NCBI GenBank assembly: GCA_035651455.1
Contig: DASRFR010000054.1
Location: 224,698 to 288,697 of the forward strand
Direction: 5' to 3'
DNA from: DASRFR01 sp035651455
GTDB lineage: Bacteria; Acidobacteriota; Terriglobia; Terriglobales; Acidobacteriaceae
Length of the DNA: 64,000 nucleotides
Shown here: positions 59,791 to 64,000 of the stretch, piece by piece
Layout: each line of letters starts with the position of its first letter
Position numbering within the stretch: the first letter of the stretch is position 1
Translations under genes and position numbers: made by a program
Notes under the pieces: model-generated
Told to the model about the DNA's origin: nothing
The model's database searches: none
What the model saw: only the letters and a program-made list of their open reading frames with translations

Positions 59791-62700
59791 ACGGTGCCAG
59801 TCGCGCCACCAGTCGTGGTTACGCTGACGCTCACGGTGGAAGTCGAGGTAGCGCTCACCGTCACGCTCGCCGGCACATTACACGTCGCCCCCTGAGGTGC
59901 GCCAATACAAGTGATGGCCGCCGTCCCGGAAAAGCCCTGTCCTCCAATCGTCATCGTGAAGTCAGCCGTTTGTCCCGCCTTCACGCTCTTCGACGACGGT
60001 CCGGAAACTTTGAACGCCAGTGGATCGGTGATTGACAGGCCGGTGCCGCTCAAAGCTACGCTTTGCAGTCCTCCCGCCGCGTTGTCCTCGATCGTGAGGG
60101 TGCCGCTGCGCCCGCCGGCGTTCTGCGGTTCGAAGTTGACCGTAATTGTGCAACTGGACCCGGCGTTCAGCGGGCCACCGCACCCGTTCTGCGTGATCGC
60201 AAAATCATCGCTATTCGTCAACGTCGCATTCCCGATCTGAGCGGGAACGCTCCCCGTATTGCTCACGGTTATGTTTTGCGCCGTCGCCTGGCTGCCTACC
60301 GCCACCGTGCCAAACGACAACGAACTCGGCGACGCGGTCACGATCGGCAGCACCCCGGTGCCAGTCAGGGTGACTATGTTGGTTGACTCGGAAACTTTGT
60401 TGAACAGCGTCATGGTTGCATTCAGTGAGCCGGCAACCGTCGGCTGGAATTGAACGGTGAACGTGCAACTCGCTCCTGGATCCAAAGTCGTTGGGCAGGT
60501 GTTGCTCTGGGCGTAGTTGACGTTGTCCGATAATTGCGCGAAGCCAAATCCGAACGCGATGGTCCCCGTGTTCGTTAATGTGACGGACTGCGGTGCGCTC
60601 GGCCCGCCATTCACCGCGACATTGCCGAATGCTAACATCGTGGGCGCGACCGTCAACGATGCTCCCGCTCCAGTTACCACAACCTTCTGCGGAGAATCAA
60701 ACGCGCTGTCCACGATCTGAATTGCGGCTGTCTGCGTGCCTCCCGTCGACGGTGTGAAGTTGACCGTGATCGTGCAGTTGGCGCCTGCCAGGATCGTGCT
60801 GTTAGCGCAATTGTTGGTTTGGCCGAAATCGGAAGAACCCGACACCGTGATCGCGTTCACGGTTAGGTCGCTCAGTCCGCCGTTGCTCAGAACCACGTTC
60901 AGCGGGGCCGCCGCTTGCCCCACCTGCACATCTCCAAACGCCACCAGCGATGGCGTGACCGTGGCCGCTGCCCCGCTGGTGTGGTTGAGAAGGACCGAAA
61001 CCGTAGTCACTCCTGCCGACGCCGGCAAGCCATCGATCACCGCTAGGTCAGGCGCACCATCCACGTTGTAGTCGGCCGCGATTAACTTGCCGCTGCCGCC
61101 CGTCCCGAACAGCGCTGACGCTGTGTAACTGGTCCCGTTGCCGGCATTCAACAGCAGCACGATATCGTTCCATCCGGAATTCAGTACCGCAACGTCGGGC
61201 GACCTGTCCAGGTTGTAATCGGCGACCGCCACGTACGACGGCGCATTGAATTTTGTCGCGTTAATCGGAACAGCCGTGTTGAACGTTCCGTCTCCGTTTC
61301 CCAGCAATACTGAAACTGAGTTCGTCGCGCTGTTCGCGATCACGAGATCCACTTTGCCATCGTTGTTGAGATCGGCTGCCGCGACGAAAGTCGATGCCGT
61401 GCTCGGCAGGTTTACCGCGGCCTGGAAACTCCCGTCGCCATTCCCCAGCAGCACCCAGACGCCCGCCGTTGTCGTGACTGCCAGGTCCAACTTGCCGTCA
61501 TTGTTCAAATCACCTAGCGCCATTGAAGTGACAGCGCTGCCCAATGACGAGATCAGGGCAGTTTGGAAAGCGCCGTCGCCGTTGCCCAGCAGCACCGCGA
61601 CATCGTTCGTACCCGACTCGACCGCCACCAGGTCCAGTTTGCCGTCGCCGTTGAAATCTCCGGACACAATGGGCCCATCGAGGTTCGAGCCCGCGTCAAT
61701 CTCGGTCAGGAACGTACCAGATCCATGTCCATCGATATCCGGCGCTCCGGGCAGAACCGCAATGGATCCGGTGCCATCGACGCTCAACGCGACATCCGGC
61801 AGCCCGTCGCCGTTGAAATCTCCAGAAGCTTCCCAGGTGCTTCCCGTAGAGGTCGACGCGACGCCAGTCGTGATCGGCTGTCCGAACCCGAACCCCGGAA
61901 TAGAGAACAACACGCCCACGCCGTCGGGATTGCCTGCAGTCGCCGGACTGAACCCGGCCGCCAGGTCTGGACGTCCATCGTTGTTGAAGTCCGCGGTCGC
62001 CAGCGAACTGACCGCATTCGTCGGATCCGCCGTCGTTGTGAACGGTGGCGCCACGGCGAATGTGCCGTCGCCATACCCCGAAACAATCGAAACTATGTCG
62101 GGCACGGTTGCGGACGAACTCGTTCCTTGATTTGCGATTGCCAGTCCGGGAACGCTGTCTCCGTTGTACGCGCCAACTGCTACCCCCGAGGGTGTGCCCG
62201 CTGTGACAAAACTCTGCCCCAGGGTGAAGGTGCCGTCTCCGTTGGAAAGGAAGATCCAGACTGCGCCGTTGCTGCCGGTGACGACAAGGTCCGCCTTGCC
62301 GGGAGGCGGCGCCGCGGTCAGATTGCCCCAGGCCGCAACCTGCGCGCCCGCAGGACCGGAAAATGCGGGTTGCACGCTGAAGGTGCCATCCCCGTTGCCT
62401 GGCAACAGATAAACCAGGCCGGTCGCCGGATCAGCCACTGCCACGTCAGGTTTACCGTCTCCATTGAAATCCGCAATCACCGACGACCCTAGAGTCGAAG
62501 CAATCTTCGTCGTGAGCACAGCACTGCGAAAAAATCCGTTTCCGCTGCCCAGCAGCACCGACACGCTGCCGTCGCTGTTGGTCGTCAGCAGATCCATGTC
62601 GCCGTCATTGTTCAGATCGTAGCTTTGAATCGAAGTGGCTGCTGCTATCGTGCCCGTGCTATTCGTCTGACTTTGCAGGGCAAACGTTCCGTCGCCATTG

Positions 62701-63272
62701 CCCAGCATGAGTTGCGCGTTGTACACATTGATCGACGGATTCGTGATGACGGCGATGTCGAGTTTGCCATCTTTGTTGAAATCGCCCACCGCATACCCGA
62801 TAGGCAGCGTTCCGGTCGGAAGGCTGGTCGCCTTCGCGGGCTTGCTGAAGGTTCCGTCGCCGTTCCCGAGAAGCACCGAAACGTTCGCCGCCGCCCCCAC
62901 ATTCATGGTCACGATGTCGCTGTTGTGATCGTTGTTGGTATTAAAAGCCCCAACTTGCACCGCGATCGGCGAAACCCCATTCACGTCGTAGGGCACCGAC
63001 GGCTGGAAGGTCCCATCGCCATTGCCCAGCAGCACTGAGACGGTGTTCGATCCCTTATTGCTGACAGCCACAGCTGGGGCAAGCGAGCTGTTGTCAAAAA
63101 CTCCCGCGGCAATGGAGGAAGCGGATTCCTGAACCGGGTAGTCCGTGCGCGCGGGCGAGAACGTCACGCCTGGCACTTGCGCTTGCGAAATCGCGGCCCA
63201 CGTCAGCAAAAATACAACCGGGAGGAATGCCCATCGCGAACGCAGTACTTCTTGCGAACGGCCGAATGTCAT
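59505..63272 (-). CDS. giant exported FG-GAP/VCBS propeller and anchor-D protein with split Ig-like C-terminal membrane module
   Basis: 1255 residues from ATG 63272 (AAGGCGG 6 nt upstream), with signal peptide (WAFLPVVFLLTWAAISQAQ). Residues about 45-725 hold ten or more FG-GAP blades (DFNKDGKLD, VLLGNGDGTF variants, DLNNDGKVDLVIANS), which bind calcium and form integrin-like propellers. Three ASH/choice-of-anchor D domains follow (PSLVAFGDVQVGQ, NNCANSTILAGANCTITVNF, VTASPSSLSFGTVAVGSQ), then an Ig-like half (SVKAGQTADFTMTIGG, ITCIGAPQGATCNV). The end is a TM helix, RRKRRKRR, a second helix ending GMCGCGGG (Cys1207), a Gly/Ser spacer and TPSGTYTISV with a last strand. It should be membrane-held with the propeller outside. 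Confidence 0.88.
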   Translation of the reverse strand: MTFGRSQEVLRSRWAFLPVVFLLTWAAISQAQVPGVTFSPARTDYPVQESASSIAAGVFDNSSLAPAVAVSNKGSNTVSVLLGNGDGTFQPSVPYDVNGVSPIAVQVGAFNTNNDHNSDIVTMNVGAAANVSVLLGNGDGTFSKPAKATSLPTGTLPIGYAVGDFNKDGKLDIAVITNPSINVYNAQLMLGNGDGTFALQSQTNSTGTIAAATSIQSYDLNNDGDMDLLTTNSDGSVSVLLGSGNGFFRSAVLTTKIASTLGSSVIADFNGDGKPDVAVADPATGLVYLLPGNGDGTFSVQPAFSGPAGAQVAAWGNLTAAPPPGKADLVVTGSNGAVWIFLSNGDGTFTLGQSFVTAGTPSGVAVGAYNGDSVPGLAIANQGTSSSATVPDIVSIVSGYGDGTFAVAPPFTTTADPTNAVSSLATADFNNDGRPDLAAGFSPATAGNPDGVGVLFSIPGFGFGQPITTGVASTSTGSTWEASGDFNGDGLPDVALSVDGTGSIAVLPGAPDIDGHGSGTFLTEIDAGSNLDGPIVSGDFNGDGKLDLVAVESGTNDVAVLLGNGDGAFQTALISSLGSAVTSMALGDLNNDGKLDLAVTTTAGVWVLLGNGDGSFQAAVNLPSTASTFVAAADLNNDGKVDLVIANSATNSVSVLLGNGDGTFNTAVPINATKFNAPSYVAVADYNLDRSPDVAVLNSGWNDIVLLLNAGNGTSYTASALFGTGGSGKLIAADYNVDGAPDLAVIDGLPASAGVTTVSVLLNHTSGAAATVTPSLVAFGDVQVGQAAAPLNVVLSNGGLSDLTVNAITVSGSSDFGQTNNCANSTILAGANCTITVNFTPSTGGTQTAAIQIVDSAFDSPQKVVVTGAGASLTVAPTMLAFGNVAVNGGPSAPQSVTLTNTGTIAFGFGFAQLSDNVNYAQSNTCPTTLDPGASCTFTVQFQPTVAGSLNATMTLFNKVSESTNIVTLTGTGVLPIVTASPSSLSFGTVAVGSQATAQNITVSNTGSVPAQIGNATLTNSDDFAITQNGCGGPLNAGSSCTITVNFEPQNAGGRSGTLTIEDNAAGGLQSVALSGTGLSITDPLAFKVSGPSSKSVKAGQTADFTMTIGGQGFSGTAAITCIGAPQGATCNVPASVTVSATSTSTVSVSVTTTGGATGTVQLFRDSTWMWAIGVFGVVMLPNIRRKRRKRRAGVLGLLLLLGMCGCGGGSSSNSSGGNGGGSGESTPSGTYTISVRAQAPQATTDTLTLTLIVQ

Positions 63273-63705
63273 TGACAACCGCCTTACCTGAGCGACTCAG
63301 GCTTCTTAAGCGCCTGGATTTTCAAAAGGGGGAGGGGCGACAAATCCTGTTCTCGAACTGATCAGGACGTCGTGCAGTGTGCAGCAAATTACCGTATTTG
63401 CCTCGACTCGTCAACGAAAGCCCGTTTACGAATCAAAATGCGCCTGAAAATGTCCTGGGAAAGCTCAAGCGTGCCGAACCAGCCTTGGGGTGGCTGGGAA
63501 TTTTCCAAATACCTGCGCGGCGCATCACGCGCCCCGCTTTACCCTCTATAACCAGAATATCACAAAGCATAGGTATAACCGGATATGTTTGCTAAAAATA
63601 TATTTCCGTTCGATTGAGAGACTTGGGCCGAAATGGCGCGAAATAGGGGCTTGACAAGAATTCCGCCACTCTCTCAAGCCGCCCGGTCTTGGTCGCGCTA
63701 TCTCT
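63273..63705. other. intergenic stretch of about 430 bp
   Basis: It holds the promoter side of the FG-GAP gene (minus) and the downstream side of the partial gene at the edge. It includes an AT-rich patch (about 63545-63610) that could carry promoter elements; no convincing gene was found. A 72-residue frame at 63377-63595 has no ribosome-binding site or domain signature. Confidence 0.45.
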
Positions 63706-64000
63706 TTATCGCGGGCTGCCGCCCACGATTCTCGCAGTGTCCTCCAGGGCTTTTTGATAGTCGCCGTGGACCGACTTGAAATTGGGATCGTCTTTGTCGG
63801 ACGCGGCCAGCCAGTCCTGCAAGTACAACTCGAAAATTTGCGCGTGCATTTGCACACCGAAAGCCAGCAAATCCACCAGCGATCCTGTTCCCTCGCCGCT
63901 GGCCTCGGTTCTGGCGAAAGTTTGCAATTCGAGCGGCACTTTCCCGTGATACTTCTCAAACAGCCTGCACCAGTCTCCATTGCAGGTCCCGCCCGACCGA
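63706..64000 (-). CDS. unrecognised protein, C-terminal part (5' end outside window)
   Basis: The frame is open to the window edge and gives 97 residues: RSGGTCNGDWCRLFEKYHGK, then LELQTFARTEASGEG, SLVDLLAFGVQMHAQIFELY, and LEDTARIVGGSPR. It reads as mostly helical and soluble, with a Cys-x(4)-Cys pair near the start. No family was recognised. A strong internal GTG at 63939 exists, but the frame is protein-like further upstream, so the gene is probably cut by the window edge. Confidence 0.55.
   Translation of the reverse strand, partial: RSGGTCNGDWCRLFEKYHGKVPLELQTFARTEASGEGTGSLVDLLAFGVQMHAQIFELYLQDWLAASDKDDPNFKSVHGDYQKALEDTARIVGGSPR

Noticed and set aside
61246..62492. Two long plus-strand frames (about 300 residues each)
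   Set aside because: Both are antisense to the FG-GAP giant; repeated coding units keep stop codons away on the other strand. Sequence is Pro/Ser/Arg-rich without features.
59505..63272. Regular repeats resembling a CRISPR array
   Set aside because: The repeats are coding FG-GAP units of uneven spacing and diverged sequence; no identical repeats with unique spacers.

Overview
The window is a piece of a high-GC Gram-negative chromosome, most likely from an Acidobacteriota (Terriglobia-type) bacterium. The evidence is the gene repertoire: several very large secreted FG-GAP, SBBP, BNR and choice-of-anchor proteins, a PknB-type kinase fused to TPRs, an HTH-TM-PD40 propeller protein, a GH1/RmlD fusion, and C-terminal tails of the form CGGG...TPxGTYxxTVxA. 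No rRNA operon, CRISPR array or intact insertion sequence was seen.

Layout. (1) 1-1386: 3' part of an alpha-glucan phosphorylase. (2) 1645-19241: an accessory block starting at a tRNA-Lys(UUU) gene with an integrase remnant on the opposite strand, and ending at a degenerate copy of the tRNA 3' half. It holds an FG-GAP surface protein, two genes truncated tail-to-tail at a 53-bp repeat, a small stress group (hemerythrin, BON, glycine-zipper protein), an unusual phosphodiesterase, a BNR sialidase-like protein, an AraC regulator divergent from a five-gene lipocalin/oxidoreductase operon, and a DUF2975/HTH membrane operon with a clear operator. (3) 19531-29658: galactose cluster: GH2 glycosidase, galK, galT, GH1-RmlD fusion, then convergent glf and a glycosyltransferase. 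Galactosides are probably hydrolysed and channelled through the Leloir pathway and towards galactofuranose-type glycans; no galE is present in the window. (4) 30323-37798: HTH-TM-propeller regulator and three secreted proteins (anchor-D, HAF repeat, beta-helix). (5) 37904-51878: mostly housekeeping or single genes (kinase-TPR, RluA-type pseudouridine synthase, BaiN-like flavoprotein, MFS exporter, serine hydrolase, SBBP propeller protein, CBS protein, beta-barrel protein, aroA and an associated small protein). (6) 52075-64000: BNR propeller giant, an antiporter coupled to a small membrane protein, lhgO, an FG-GAP giant and an incomplete unknown gene at the edge.

The most notable pattern is that three unrelated giant exported proteins (ending at 35489, 56268 and 59505) share one C-terminal architecture: an Ig-like half-domain, TM helix, short basic loop, second TM helix ending in a lipobox-like Cys-Gly-Gly-Gly, a Gly/Ser spacer, and the remaining Ig-like strands. 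This looks like a membrane hairpin inserted inside an Ig fold and may be an undescribed surface-anchoring or sorting module. All function calls are made by reading the sequence; no database search was run.
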